A DNA stretch of 64,000 nucleotides, taken from assembly GCA_963829575.1 (NCBI GenBank), contig CAWHJF010000012.1, forward strand, positions 372,001 to 436,000, written 5' to 3'. This DNA comes from KACC-23026 sp963829575 (GTDB lineage Bacteria > Bacillota > Bacilli > Bacillales > Sporolactobacillaceae). The position numbers and the translations under genes are program-made. Of the stretch, positions 17,580-26,520 are shown piece by piece. The number at the start of each line of letters is the position of its first letter. Within the stretch, counting starts at the first letter, position 1. The notes below the pieces were generated by a model. It made no database searches, was not told the DNA's origin, and saw nothing but the letters and a program-made list of their open reading frames with translations.

Positions 17580-19193
17580 GTGGACATTCAACCTTTAAAA
17601 GTAGACATCGAAAAGCAAGATTGGAAAGCCTTGCTTAAACTGACATTGCCTCATCGGGGCCGATATGAATATGAGGGCGATCAACTGACCTACTCCCAAG
17701 TTACCGGTCGCTTTTTGGGGTGCTCCGTAGATCAAGATGATTATTTGGATGACTTGTACACACTGGTGTATGAGTCCAATCAGACCATCTATGTCTTAAG
17801 CGAGACGCTAGACAAAACCATTTCCAATGAACAATTCCAAGCCATTCAAAGAATTATGAATATCCATCAAGCGGAGAACGGCTTGTCCGTTAATCGTTTT
17901 GTTGCGTTTATGGAGGGTGAGGTCCTTCTGCCCTTAAAGGAAGACCGCACTTATTACCGCTTTTTTAGGAAAAGGTACATTGAACTCTTGAATGCGTTTG
18001 AAGCGAACCACTCCAAGGGTTTGTTGGATTCAGAGTTTCGAAGGATGATTGTAGACACCGTGAAATGGTCATGGAACCATATCGCAAAATGGTATGATTC
18101 AATGACATTTACTGAAGAGGTACCAAAAGTTTTATGGTATGGTGAGGCGTCCGAAAGTCAAACCTATTTTCTCTATTTCCTTGTGAGTCTCGGTTATGAT
18201 GTGCTAATCTTTCACCCCGAGGGAAAGGATGTTTTAACTCACATTAAACCCGAGTTGACACCAATCTTTCGTTATCCAACGAAACAATCGGGGATCCCTT
18301 TTCCAAAAACAAAGCCCGCGCGTCGTGCAACGGTTGCGAAGAAGGCTTCAAATGAACTGGATGAGGTGCTTCATAGTGATAATTCTCTTTTGTATAAACC
18401 ATGGCAATTTCGAGACTATGAGCCCTTTTCATTAACGCTTAAGACCACGTATGACGAAGTGTTTTTAATCGCGAAAGAAAAAGCGTTTATTCGACCTAAT
18501 TTTGAAGTGGCGAAGGGTAGAGTTCAAATTCCGAGCCTTTTCAGTAAAGTCTTAGGGATTTCAGCCAATCAGAAAGAGTATTGGAGCCGAATCGAAGAAT
18601 TAGAATCACAGGATTTGGCGGCGACGTTTACAACGTTTCCGATTACAACAATTGGTAAGGCGAGTCAGCTTTATCATTATCATGATGCCATGACGGGCGG
18701 CGTACTTGATCCTAAGAAAATGGTGCGTGGAAATTGGTGGCGTTATAAAACATTTCCAGAGGGGCTCCAACTTGGGCTTGGAGCAGCAATTTCAAGATAT
18801 GTTCAGGAAGCCAATCTGAAGCTAATTGAAGGAGAGACCTTGGATGAACAACGTCTTTTCTTATTCACAGTCGCCATGGACTTACCAGAGCCGATTCCGA
18901 AACTGTTAATGCAGTTTGATTACGCTCAAAGCGTCCCAAAAGTGTTGGTATTGAACGATGGAAAAAGCGGAACGCTCACAAGAGAGGACGCCGCTTTGCT
19001 GCTGTTACTTAATGAATTGGGCTTTGACCTTATTTTATATAATCCAACCGGCCAAAATGATCTTGAGTTATACATGGATTCAAAGTTGTTTGATTCCCAC
19101 TGGCTTGAAGAAGTCAGTTTTGATGAAACCTTTGCATCAACCGGCAATCGGCAAGGCTCTTTTTTGAAAAAAATCATGTCTAGATTTTTATAA
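17580..19193 (+). CDS. yceG: YceG-family protein of the TerD/TerC stress module
   Basis: About 537 residues, matching the bacterial YceG family (putative component of the ter biosynthetic module). Two similar halves are suggested by VPKVLWYGEASESQTYFLYF (near 187) and VPKVLVLNDGKSGTLTREDA (near 455), each followed by a Rossmann-like GYDVLIFHPEG or GFDLILYNPTG segment. Genomic studies tie these proteins to nucleotide-related or resistance functions, but no reaction is proven. GTG 17580 is chosen for AAAGGA nine bases upstream; an upstream TTG at 17523 lacks one. It may need its own promoter because the terC terminator intervenes. Confidence 0.85.
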   Translation: MDIQPLKVDIEKQDWKALLKLTLPHRGRYEYEGDQLTYSQVTGRFLGCSVDQDDYLDDLYTLVYESNQTIYVLSETLDKTISNEQFQAIQRIMNIHQAENGLSVNRFVAFMEGEVLLPLKEDRTYYRFFRKRYIELLNAFEANHSKGLLDSEFRRMIVDTVKWSWNHIAKWYDSMTFTEEVPKVLWYGEASESQTYFLYFLVSLGYDVLIFHPEGKDVLTHIKPELTPIFRYPTKQSGIPFPKTKPARRATVAKKASNELDEVLHSDNSLLYKPWQFRDYEPFSLTLKTTYDEVFLIAKEKAFIRPNFEVAKGRVQIPSLFSKVLGISANQKEYWSRIEELESQDLAATFTTFPITTIGKASQLYHYHDAMTGGVLDPKKMVRGNWWRYKTFPEGLQLGLGAAISRYVQEANLKLIEGETLDEQRLFLFTVAMDLPEPIPKLLMQFDYAQSVPKVLVLNDGKSGTLTREDAALLLLLNELGFDLILYNPTGQNDLELYMDSKLFDSHWLEEVSFDETFASTGNRQGSFLKKIMSRFL

Positions 19194-19223
19194 AACAAAT
19201 CTTGTTAGATTGGGAGGATATAC

Positions 19224-20333
19224 ATGTCAGTGAATGAAACGGAACTCCAAACACTTGATTTAGAACAAAAAGAAGAAGTGATGCAACAAGCCAATGAAAT
19301 GAAGGTCAAGCTTCGAAACGATCCGGAGGTCAAGCAATTAGCCGAGAACCTCGATCCCAAAGACCAAATTTCACTGTTGGAATTCGGTAAAGACCCCGCA
19401 AATGAAGTCTCAAATTTTGCTGGGCGAGTGTTGAATACGATCAAGTCGAGCAGTATGGAAGAATCGAGTGCCCTGCTTAAGAACTTAGGGAAAATCATGG
19501 ATAAGTTCGACAGCAAAGATTTTGCTGAGAACAAAGGTTTTATGTCCAAACTGTTTGGGAAGGGCAAGAAGTTGATGGACCGCATCATGGCCAAATACCA
19601 AACCATGGGTGGCGAAATCGATAAGGTCTATGTCGAAATTAAGAAATATGAAGACGAAATGAAATCGTCAACCATAACCTTAGAACAACTATACGATGAG
19701 AACTTCAAGTATTATATGGAGTTAGAAAAATATATTGTAGCAGGGGAATTAAAGGCTGAACAATTGAAAACAACGGGGCTTCCTCAACTAGAGGAAAAGG
19801 CGAATACTGGCGACCAGTTGGCATCCATGGAATTGGATTCTATGCGAAACGCAATCGAGTTGATTGAGCAGAGAACCTATGATTTAGAAATGGCCAAACA
19901 AGTGGCATTCCAATCGGCTCCGCAAATTCGCCTACTTCAACGTGGTAACACCAAACTCATTGCAAAAATTAATTCCGCATTTGTAACAACCATTCCAATT
20001 TTTAAAACAGGGCTGATCAATGCGATTGCGGCCAAACGCCAAAAGCTTGTAGCGGATTCTATGAGTGAACTTGACCGCCGGACGAATGAAATGCTCATCA
20101 AGAATGCGCAAAATGTTTCAAATCAAAGTGCTCAAATTGCGCGTTTAGCTGGCACGTCAAGCATTAAAATTGAAACGATTGAAGAAACTTGGAGCATTAT
20201 TGTAAGAGGTCTTGAAGAAACGAAGGCGATTGAAGAAGAAAATAAACGTAATCGCGAAGATGGCAAAAAACGCCTTGAGGATATACAAAATAACTATCAG
20301 CAGCTCAAAGAGAAAATGGCACCGAAATTCTAA
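19224..20333 (+). CDS. yceH: Toxic anion resistance protein TelA family (YceH)
   Basis: A 369-residue TelA/KlaA protein, largely helical and coiled-coil. Recognisable are LAENLDPKDQISLLEFGKDP near the start, FGKGKKLMDRIMAKYQTMGG (near 111), LEKYIVAGELKAEQ, and FQSAPQIRLLQRGNTKLIAK. TelA proteins accompany TerD/TerC in tellurite- and stress-resistance operons; the mechanism is unknown. GGGAGG precedes the ATG, 30 bp after yceG. It ends the operon, reproducing the B. subtilis yceC-H order. Confidence 0.92.
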   Translation: MSVNETELQTLDLEQKEEVMQQANEMKVKLRNDPEVKQLAENLDPKDQISLLEFGKDPANEVSNFAGRVLNTIKSSSMEESSALLKNLGKIMDKFDSKDFAENKGFMSKLFGKGKKLMDRIMAKYQTMGGEIDKVYVEIKKYEDEMKSSTITLEQLYDENFKYYMELEKYIVAGELKAEQLKTTGLPQLEEKANTGDQLASMELDSMRNAIELIEQRTYDLEMAKQVAFQSAPQIRLLQRGNTKLIAKINSAFVTTIPIFKTGLINAIAAKRQKLVADSMSELDRRTNEMLIKNAQNVSNQSAQIARLAGTSSIKIETIEETWSIIVRGLEETKAIEEENKRNREDGKKRLEDIQNNYQQLKEKMAPKF

Positions 20334-20600
20334 TAATAATAGAACGTCGATGAGAAGGATTCAAAAGGGTCTGGCACTCTCGTTCTAACATCCTTTTAGA
20401 CGGTTTTTTAAACCAAGAATAAAGTAGGGTGTTCTGAGGGGCTGACCCTTTCTCGTTTTTTTCCGACAAGACGTACTATTACCCGGGAAATTCCGACAGG
20501 AAGAAGCTTCATTCGACATTTTCGGGTGAACTCCTTTAGGAAGTTACTGGGAAAGCTTGCAAATCATAAGAGCCTTGCGTTAAGATAGATCTAGTTTGCA
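20334..20600. other. Non-coding spacer yceH-rlmN
   Basis: About 270 bp with no convincing gene on either strand. A weak stem pairs AAGGAT near 20355 with ATCCTT near 20389, followed by GACGGTTTTTT, and may terminate yceH. Nothing else stands out. Confidence 0.4.
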
Positions 20601-20603
20601 TTT

Positions 20604-20632
20604 TTGATTGAAGATGAAATTTAGTATATAGA
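20604..20632 (+). promoter_or_regulatory. Probable sigma-A promoter of rlmN
   Basis: TTGATT (20604-20609), 17-bp spacer, TATAGA (20627-20632), 46 bp before the rlmN ATG. Confidence 0.5.
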
Positions 20633-20678
20633 TTAGAAATAAAATTTAAAAACAGAGTTTAATGAAAAGAGGGTTGTT

Positions 20679-21773
20679 ATGTCTAAAACCTCCATTTACG
20701 GTTTGACCTATGAACAGTTAAACGATTGGCTAATAGACCATGGGCAAAAGAAATTCCGCGTTCAACAAGTTTGGGATTGGTTATATAAAAAGCGTGTCAC
20801 ACGTTTTTCAGATATGAACAACATTAACAAAGAGTGTGTTCAACTTTTGGAAGATCATTTCGTGCTTCACACTTTGAAAGAAGAAATCAAACAATCTTCA
20901 AATGACGGGACCGTTAAGTTCTTATTTAAATTAGAAGATGGCAACTTGATTGAAACAGTCCTCATGACGCATAAATATGGACTCTCGGTTTGTGTGACCA
21001 CACAAGTCGGATGTAACATCGGGTGTTCTTTCTGTGCGAGCGGACTGTTAACGAAAAGCCGCGATTTAACAGCAGGTGAGATTGTCGAGCAAATCATGAA
21101 TGTTCAACTGCATCTAGATCAAGCCGGAAAAGACGAACGAGTGAGCCATGTTGTCGTAATGGGTATTGGTGAACCGTTTGATAACTTCACTAATTTAGTT
21201 GATTTCTTGAGCGTCATTAATGAACAACGTGGGCTTGCAATTGGCGCGCGTCACATTACCGTCTCAACAAGTGGTCTTGCGAAGAAAATCTATGAATTTG
21301 CGGATTTAAAACTACAAGTGAATCTTGCGGTTTCTCTTCATGCACCAAACAATGAGCTGCGCACTCAAATTATGAAAATTAATCGGGCGTACCCGCTTGA
21401 GAAGCTTATACCAGCCATTGACTATTATCTCGAAAAAACGAATCGTCGGATAACGTTTGAATACATCTTATTAAAAGATGTGAACGACCATGAAAAAGAG
21501 GCACTAGAGCTGGCCAAGCTTCTTGAAAATAAACGTCATCTCTCTTATGTGAACCTCATTCCGTATAATCCAGTTGATGAACATAATCAGTATCAACGTA
21601 GTGAAGAAAACAATGTTCTAAAGTTTTATGATACGTTGAAGAAAAATGGGATTCAATGCGGCATCCGTCATGAACATGGCACAGACATCGATGCGGCATG
21701 TGGCCAACTACGGAGTAAGCAGATCAAAAAAGAAAAGCGCACATCTAAACGGTCCGAAACGAAAGTAAGCTAA
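20679..21773 (+). CDS. rlmN: 23S rRNA (adenine2503-C2)/tRNA methyltransferase RlmN
   Basis: Radical-SAM enzyme methylating C2 of A2503 in 23S rRNA and of A37 in some tRNAs. The 4Fe-4S motif CNIGCSFC is at residues 112-119; the SAM-side GIGEPFDN and the C-terminal GIRHEHGTDIDAACGQL, which contains the methyl-carrying cysteine, are all present. The 364-residue length includes a short basic tail (KKEKRTSKRSE). AGAGGG lies before the ATG. It is monocistronic, with promoter and terminator both visible. It is RlmN rather than Cfr by its C-terminal motif and housekeeping context. Confidence 0.95.
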   Translation: MSKTSIYGLTYEQLNDWLIDHGQKKFRVQQVWDWLYKKRVTRFSDMNNINKECVQLLEDHFVLHTLKEEIKQSSNDGTVKFLFKLEDGNLIETVLMTHKYGLSVCVTTQVGCNIGCSFCASGLLTKSRDLTAGEIVEQIMNVQLHLDQAGKDERVSHVVVMGIGEPFDNFTNLVDFLSVINEQRGLAIGARHITVSTSGLAKKIYEFADLKLQVNLAVSLHAPNNELRTQIMKINRAYPLEKLIPAIDYYLEKTNRRITFEYILLKDVNDHEKEALELAKLLENKRHLSYVNLIPYNPVDEHNQYQRSEENNVLKFYDTLKKNGIQCGIRHEHGTDIDAACGQLRSKQIKKEKRTSKRSETKVS

Positions 21774-21775
21774 AC

Positions 21776-21822
21776 AAAAAGCCACTATTTGCTAATTTAA
21801 TTAGCAGGTAGTGGCTTTTTGT
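21776..21822 (+). terminator. Terminator after rlmN
   Basis: A 12-bp stem (21776-21787 with 21809-21820) enclosing a second palindrome GCTAAT/ATTAGC, ending in TTTTT. Confidence 0.95.
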
Positions 21823-22287
21823 CAAAGTTTAGACAACAATTTAGTCGGCTCGCACCACCTTTTGCTAATGGAGGTCAAGAGTCTAACCCCCATTTTTTTC
21901 TGCTGCTATCAGGAAATTTAAAATTTCGCTTGGATGATTAAGGATGATCGTATATGCGAAACTAACGCGCGAGACTAGGACTTAGCGGCAACCTATGATT
22001 TGGCCCATAAATGAATACAGGCCATTCACGTGTTCTGTAAGAGGTAAGCCAAGTTTTTCTAAAAAAGTGTTTAGACGATTCTTTTATTGGGTAAAAGGTT
22101 ATATCTTCGAGTAAACTCCTGCTAGTCCTCAATTGAACGATTTGAATACAACACATTTAATATAAAAAGACAAAAGGCAATCTCTCTCGGATGCGGATTA
22201 TGTCTTATTATGTCGGAAATACGCAGAATATACAGGAAAAGTACGAATGTGACATTCTTATGACTGTTTTCAATAGAATATAATAAG

Positions 22288-22301
22288 ATATCCGAGGATA
22301 T
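22288..22301. promoter_or_regulatory. Palindrome upstream of the betaine-transporter promoter
   Basis: ATATCC-GA-GGATAT, 22 bp upstream of the -35 element. Candidate operator for an osmotic or choline-responsive regulator; no such regulator gene lies nearby. The stretch 21823-22287 before it shows no gene or clear structure. Confidence 0.35.
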
Positions 22302-22322
22302 GGTATGACTTCTCATTTGATA

Positions 22323-22351
22323 TAGACTTGGGTTTCCCTCAAACTTATAAG
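22323..22351 (+). promoter_or_regulatory. Sigma-A promoter of the betaine transporter
   Basis: TAGACT, 17-bp spacer, TATAAG (22346-22351), 50 bp before the substrate-binding protein gene. Confidence 0.55.
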
Positions 22352-22400
22352 AGAGTGAGAGTTTATATAAAAAAACATAATGAAAAGGGGTTAAAAATCC

Positions 22401-23435
22401 ATGAAAAAATGGATGCTCACAATTTTATCAATTGCTTTGATTATGGCTCTTAGTGCATGTGGGGGAGCAAGTAAGTCAAGCAAATCAAGTGGGACTAGTA
22501 ATGGGTCAAGCGGCAATGGCAAAAAAGGGACGCTCGTTTTTGCCGATGCCGGTTGGGATAGCATTCGTGTCCACAATGACATTGCACGTATTATTTTAGA
22601 AAAAGGTTACGGTTATAAAACAGATGTCACAGCAGGCTCAACGGCTGCTACTTTTACAGGTTTAAAACGTGGAGATATTGATGTCTACATGGAAGTATGG
22701 ACAGATAATATTAAAGACCAATATAATTCCGCCATTCAATCAGGGCAAGTCAAAGAATTAGGTGTCAATTACGATGATGACGTTCAAGGGCTATATGTCC
22801 CAACTTATATGATAAAAGGGGACCCTAAACGAGGGATTAAGCCAACGGCACCTGGTTTAAAAACTGTACAAGATTTAAAAAAATATGCAAGTCTATTCAA
22901 GGATCCAGCCGATCCAAGCAAAGGTCAAATTGTTGGAGCACCAACGGGTTGGGAAGTCGATAAAATCCTTCAAACCCAGATGAAAACATTTGGGTTGGAT
23001 AAAAAGTTCAATTACTTTAATCCAGGAAGTCAGGCTGCTCTAGATACATCGCTTACAAAAGCGTACAAGTCGGGTAAACCTTGGGTTGGCTATTATTGGA
23101 CTCCAACCTGGATAATGGGCAAATACGACATGACCCTCCTCAAAGCACCCAAGTATGATAAAACGGTTTGGGACAAAAACAGGGGTACTGCCTTCCCTGC
23201 TGACCGTGTAACCATTGCGGTTAACAAAAAGGTTGCACAAAACGATCCAGATGTTGTGAAGTTCTTGAGTCACTATCATACTTCAAGTGCCCTTACAAAT
23301 GAAGCACTTGCTTATATGCAAGATAACAATGCGAAACCGATGGATGCTGCAAGTTGGTGGTTAAAGAAAAATGAAGACCTTTGGACCAAATGGGTACCAT
23401 CTGATGTGGCGAAAAAAGTTGAAGACTCGCTTTAA
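22401..23435 (+). CDS. opuAC: Glycine betaine/proline ABC transporter substrate-binding lipoprotein (OpuAC type)
   Basis: Extracellular lipid-anchored receptor for compatible solutes. The signal peptide ends in lipobox LSAC with the lipidated Cys at residue 20, followed by a Ser/Gly/Lys linker (to about 42). The OpuAC domain spans about 43-340 with FADAGWDSIRVHNDIARII, DVYMEVWTDN and PWVGYYWTPTWIMG; the Trp residues form the aromatic cage for quaternary ammonium groups in this family. AAAGGGG precedes the ATG. Gene order is C-B-A, the reverse of B. subtilis opuA; a terminator follows, so the receptor is probably made in excess. Confidence 0.92.
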   Translation: MKKWMLTILSIALIMALSACGGASKSSKSSGTSNGSSGNGKKGTLVFADAGWDSIRVHNDIARIILEKGYGYKTDVTAGSTAATFTGLKRGDIDVYMEVWTDNIKDQYNSAIQSGQVKELGVNYDDDVQGLYVPTYMIKGDPKRGIKPTAPGLKTVQDLKKYASLFKDPADPSKGQIVGAPTGWEVDKILQTQMKTFGLDKKFNYFNPGSQAALDTSLTKAYKSGKPWVGYYWTPTWIMGKYDMTLLKAPKYDKTVWDKNRGTAFPADRVTIAVNKKVAQNDPDVVKFLSHYHTSSALTNEALAYMQDNNAKPMDAASWWLKKNEDLWTKWVPSDVAKKVEDSL

Positions 23436-23490
23436 GTTTGGATCGATTCTCCAAAACTTTTAACGAGTAACGATTAAACTCCTTTACTCA

Positions 23491-23525
23491 AAACAGGGAA
23501 GGGGATCACGCTCCCTCCCCTGTTT
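23491..23525 (+). terminator. Intra-operon terminator after the receptor gene
   Basis: AAACAGGG (23491-23498) pairs with CCCTGTTT (23518-23525), with further G/C pairing inside. A short T-tract closes the stem. Likely partial, setting receptor:permease ratio. Confidence 0.6.
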
Positions 23526-23735
23526 CTATATGTAAAAGTATTGAAACCAACACGACTCACTACTAGAGCTAAATGAAAACGTAAACAGCTTATCAATAGA
23601 CACACCATGGCTGTTTTTCCAATAAATTCAGTTTCCTCTCTTTTTTCCTCACATGTCTATTTTCTTCTCTATTATTTGAGTTCGTTGTTACAAATTGCAG
23701 AAGGCGAGGTGGGGTTGCACCATAAGCAACCAATT

Positions 23736-24581
23736 ATGCAAAACTTTCCAAGTCACTTACAATTACATTTTGGAATATACGTCGAAAACTTTGTGTATTG
23801 GCTCTTAGCTCATTTTCAAAGTGTCTTCGATGGTATTTCTCATTTCCTTTTAGGTATTCTTGTTCATATCAATGACTTTTTGATCTGGATTCCATGGTGG
23901 ATTGTCATTATTCTCATTTTTGTTGCAACATGGCGTCTCAAAACCTTCTGGACAGGGATCTTGTTTGCGATGTTTTTATTCTTAATAGGTTTATTTGGAT
24001 ATTGGGATTTAATGATGCTGACCTTATCTCTAGTCTTGTCGTCGGTTATTGTCTCCCTTGTAATTGGTATTCCATTAGGAATCTTAATGGCGTCTAATAA
24101 GACTGCCGAAAAAATCCTTTTACCAATCTTAGATGCAATGCAGACAATGCCGAGTTTCGTGTATTTGATTCCTGCAATTATCCTTTTTGGTTTAGGAATG
24201 GTTCCAGGGGTTTTCTCGACCGTTATTTATGCCTTACCGCCTGTTATGCGTTTAACAAACCTTGCCATCCGTAATGTGCCGAAAGAAGTAGTTGAAGCAG
24301 GGCAGTCTTTTGGGTCTTCCCGTTGGCAACTTCTAATCAAAGTTCAAGTGCCTCAAGCTCTACCAACAATTATGGCCGGGATTAACCAAACGACGATGAT
24401 GGCACTCGCGATGGTCGTGGTCGCATCTATGGTTGGGGCAAAGGGTCTTGGACTTGAAGTCTTAACCGCCATTAACCGTATAGATATTGCACAAGGCTTT
24501 GAGGCGGGGATCAGTATTGTTTTTCTAGCTATTATTATCGACCGATTAACACTTGCGATTTCAAGCAAAGTCCAAAAATGA
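23736..24581 (+). CDS. opuAB: Glycine betaine/proline ABC transporter permease (OpuAB type)
   Basis: Membrane component with about seven hydrophobic segments. The BPD_transp_1 domain covers about 90-270, including the EAA-like coupling segment VVEAGQSFGSSRWQLLIKVQVPQALPTI. Start choice is uncertain: ATG 23736 gives an N-terminus like ProW/OpuAB (FVYWLLAHFQSVFDG), while ATG 23607 would add 43 residues with no ribosome site; an in-frame TTG at 23715 is also possible. The roughly 200 bp before it hold the receptor terminator and no second gene. The ATPase starts 16 bp after its stop. Confidence 0.88.
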   Translation: MQNFPSHLQLHFGIYVENFVYWLLAHFQSVFDGISHFLLGILVHINDFLIWIPWWIVIILIFVATWRLKTFWTGILFAMFLFLIGLFGYWDLMMLTLSLVLSSVIVSLVIGIPLGILMASNKTAEKILLPILDAMQTMPSFVYLIPAIILFGLGMVPGVFSTVIYALPPVMRLTNLAIRNVPKEVVEAGQSFGSSRWQLLIKVQVPQALPTIMAGINQTTMMALAMVVVASMVGAKGLGLEVLTAINRIDIAQGFEAGISIVFLAIIIDRLTLAISSKVQK

Positions 24582-24597
24582 TGAGGAGTCGAAAGCG

Positions 24598-25782
24598 ATG
24601 ACAAAAAAGATCGAAGTACAGGATCTCACCAAAATTTTCGGTCCCCATCCGAAAACGATTGTCAAGCAGATAAATGAGGGCCGTACAAAAGAAGAAATTT
24701 TAGAGAAATCAGGTCACACAGTTGGTGTTGATCGTGTATCCTTTCACGTAAATGAAGGTGAAATGTTCGTCATTATGGGGTTGTCAGGTAGTGGGAAATC
24801 CACTTTAATTCGCTGCTTAAACCTTTTAAATAAACCGACAAGTGGTTCAATCTTCGTCGATGGTGAAGATGTGACTAAATATAATCCAACTCAATTAAAG
24901 CTTTTCCGTCAGAAGAAAATTGCAATGGTTTTCCAACATTTTGGCTTATTCGACCACCGCACGGTCTTAGGAAATGTCGCGTATGGCCTTGAAGTAAGGG
25001 GTGTATCCAAAAAGGAACGCGAAGAGATTGCCAACACTAGTTTAGAAACGGTTGGCTTAAAGGGTTGGGAGGATAAGCTTCCGTCTGAGTTATCTGGTGG
25101 AATGCAACAACGTGTTGGTCTCGCTCGTGCACTTGCGAATGATCCGGATATTTTATTAATGGATGAACCATTTAGTGCACTTGACCCATTAATTAGACGA
25201 GAGATGCAGCTTGAGCTAATAGAATTACAGAGTAAATTGAAAAAAACAATTGTGTTTATTACGCATGATGTTAATGAGGCTTTTAAAATTGGCGATCGTG
25301 TCGCGGTTATGAAGGATGGACGCGTGGAACAGATCGGAACTCCAGAAGAAATTTTGGAAAATCCGGCAAGTGAGTATATTGAAGCGTTTGTAAAAGACAT
25401 CGATCGATCTAAGATTCTTCAAGCGGAAATGATCATGATGAAGCCAAACGCACTCGTTCGGTTGAAGGATGGACTCAATGTCGCGATCCAAGAAATGAAG
25501 GCCAATCAATTGTCAAGTGCGTATGTTGTGGATAATGAGCAAAAGCTGTACGGTATGGTTACAATTGATGACGCCTTAGCGGGTTTAAATGAAAGAAAGA
25601 AACTAGTGGATGTCCTTCGAACGGGCTATGAAACTGCGAGCCCAGAGGATTACATTCAAGAGTTAATCGATAAAGCAACTCGATCCAGTTTACCTATTGC
25701 CGTTTTAAGAGAGGGTAAATTGGTTGGAATCGTACCTCGTATAAAAGTATTATCAAGCTTGGCGACTGAAACCGTTGGCTAA
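24598..25782 (+). CDS. opuAA: Glycine betaine/proline ABC transporter ATPase (OpuAA type)
   Basis: A 394-residue ATPase driving compatible-solute uptake. Walker A GLSGSGKST is at 61-69, the signature LSGGMQQRVG follows, then Walker B ILLMDEPFSALDP. Two C-terminal CBS domains (about 275-390, with AYVVDNEQKLYGMVTIDDAL) sense ionic strength in the OpuA family. ATG 24598 is taken for GAGGAG upstream; an in-frame start at 24553 would overlap the permease. A strong hairpin ends the operon. Confidence 0.94.
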   Translation: MTKKIEVQDLTKIFGPHPKTIVKQINEGRTKEEILEKSGHTVGVDRVSFHVNEGEMFVIMGLSGSGKSTLIRCLNLLNKPTSGSIFVDGEDVTKYNPTQLKLFRQKKIAMVFQHFGLFDHRTVLGNVAYGLEVRGVSKKEREEIANTSLETVGLKGWEDKLPSELSGGMQQRVGLARALANDPDILLMDEPFSALDPLIRREMQLELIELQSKLKKTIVFITHDVNEAFKIGDRVAVMKDGRVEQIGTPEEILENPASEYIEAFVKDIDRSKILQAEMIMMKPNALVRLKDGLNVAIQEMKANQLSSAYVVDNEQKLYGMVTIDDALAGLNERKKLVDVLRTGYETASPEDYIQELIDKATRSSLPIAVLREGKLVGIVPRIKVLSSLATETVG

Positions 25783-25787
25783 ACATA

Positions 25788-25818
25788 GAAGGGTGATGGA
25801 GATAATCCATCACCCTTC
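25788..25818 (+). terminator. Hairpin ending the opuA operon
   Basis: A perfect 13-bp stem GAAGGGTGATGGA with its complement at 25806-25818. Only an A/T-rich stretch follows, with TTTTT further on. Confidence 0.7.
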
Positions 25819-25892
25819 AATTATAAAATTTTTCATAGAGCGGACCTTTTAAACATTTGGTCGTTTTTATACTACTAGGTGTCACGGAGGCT

Positions 25893-26198
25893 TTATTTTC
25901 TTAGATGAAAATGCGCGTTGATTTGCCCTTTTAGTAATTCTTCACGAATCTTAATTTTCTCTTTTTCAGATAAGAAGTCTTTTTTGATCTCATGGGTTTG
26001 GACCCCTTCTTCACGTTTATCTGCAATCTTTGTTAGGATCTCGATATCATTAAACGAATATTTTCGCGTTCCCCGTGAACTCCGTTCTGGAAAAATGAGC
26101 CCACGTTCTTCATAATATCGGATTTTGCGCTCAGATAGCCCGGTTAACTCACTCACAATACCAATGGTGATGACCTTTTTATCTTTATAAGATGACAT
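25893..26198 (-). CDS. tnrA: Nitrogen-control transcription factor TnrA (MerR family)
   Basis: Global regulator active under nitrogen limitation; feedback-inhibited glutamine synthetase binds and inactivates it. The 101-residue protein has the MerR winged helix (ITIGIVSELTGLSERKIRYYEERGLI), RSSRGTRKYSF and KREEGVQTHEI as in B. subtilis TnrA/GlnR. It ends in GQINAHFHLRK, the short TnrA-type tail that contacts glutamine synthetase; GlnR has a longer tail. A perfect TnrA box lies 77 bp upstream with a -10 (GATAAT, 26245-26240) 40.5 bp from the box centre, predicting positive autoregulation. Confidence 0.92.
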   Translation of the reverse strand: MSSYKDKKVITIGIVSELTGLSERKIRYYEERGLIFPERSSRGTRKYSFNDIEILTKIADKREEGVQTHEIKKDFLSEKEKIKIREELLKGQINAHFHLRK

Positions 26199-26274
26199 AT
26201 CTGCCTCCTAGCCATACCCTCTTTCAGCTTGTTTTCCCCATTATCTTACATTTTTAAAAGTTCTACAATTTATA

Positions 26275-26291
26275 TGTCAGAAAATCTTACA
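26275..26291 (-). promoter_or_regulatory. TnrA/GlnR box upstream of tnrA
   Basis: TGTCAGAAAATCTTACA matches the consensus TGTNA-N6/7-TNACA completely. Its centre is 40.5 bp from the centre of GATAAT, the proposed tnrA -10, the geometry of TnrA-activated promoters (box near -50). Confidence 0.8.
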
Positions 26292-26339
26292 TAGATTTTG
26301 TTTAACGCGTAAGAAAGAGGCTAACGTGTTAAAAAGGGA

Positions 26340-26507
26340 TTAATTCGGAGCAGTTTTAGAGTAGGTTAAATGGGTTCGCATCCATTCTAATTCACTGAGA
26401 GTGAGCGCGTAAACCGACTGATCGCTGTATGGGACCATCCCCCCTTTAATCAACGCTTTGATGATCTCACTCTTTTGTTTTTCTACTGCTTCTCTAAGTT
26501 GGCTCAA
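26340..26507 (-). CDS. Small protein of the Fur-regulated-basic-protein-A-like family (YkoL-like position)
   Basis: A 55-residue product from TTG 26507 with AGGAGG upstream. The pattern LREAVEKQKSEIIKALIKGG, then SVYALTLSELE, resembles the FbpA/YkoL-type small-protein family (basic helix, then a Y-x-L-T-L-S-E-L-E motif). It is second in a two-gene unit behind a TnrA box and immediately upstream of tnrA. B. subtilis has a TnrA-controlled pair of similar sizes, ykzB-ykoL, near tnrA; I infer equivalence from size, order and regulation, not alignment. Confidence 0.6.
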   Translation of the reverse strand: MSQLREAVEKQKSEIIKALIKGGMVPYSDQSVYALTLSELEWMRTHLTYSKTAPN

Positions 26508-26520
26508 TGGTACGCACCTC

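Noticed and set aside
21962..22316. Two minus-strand frames of about 64 codons upstream of opuAC
   Set aside because: No ribosome sites, overlapping the promoter region, composition of A/T-rich non-coding DNA.
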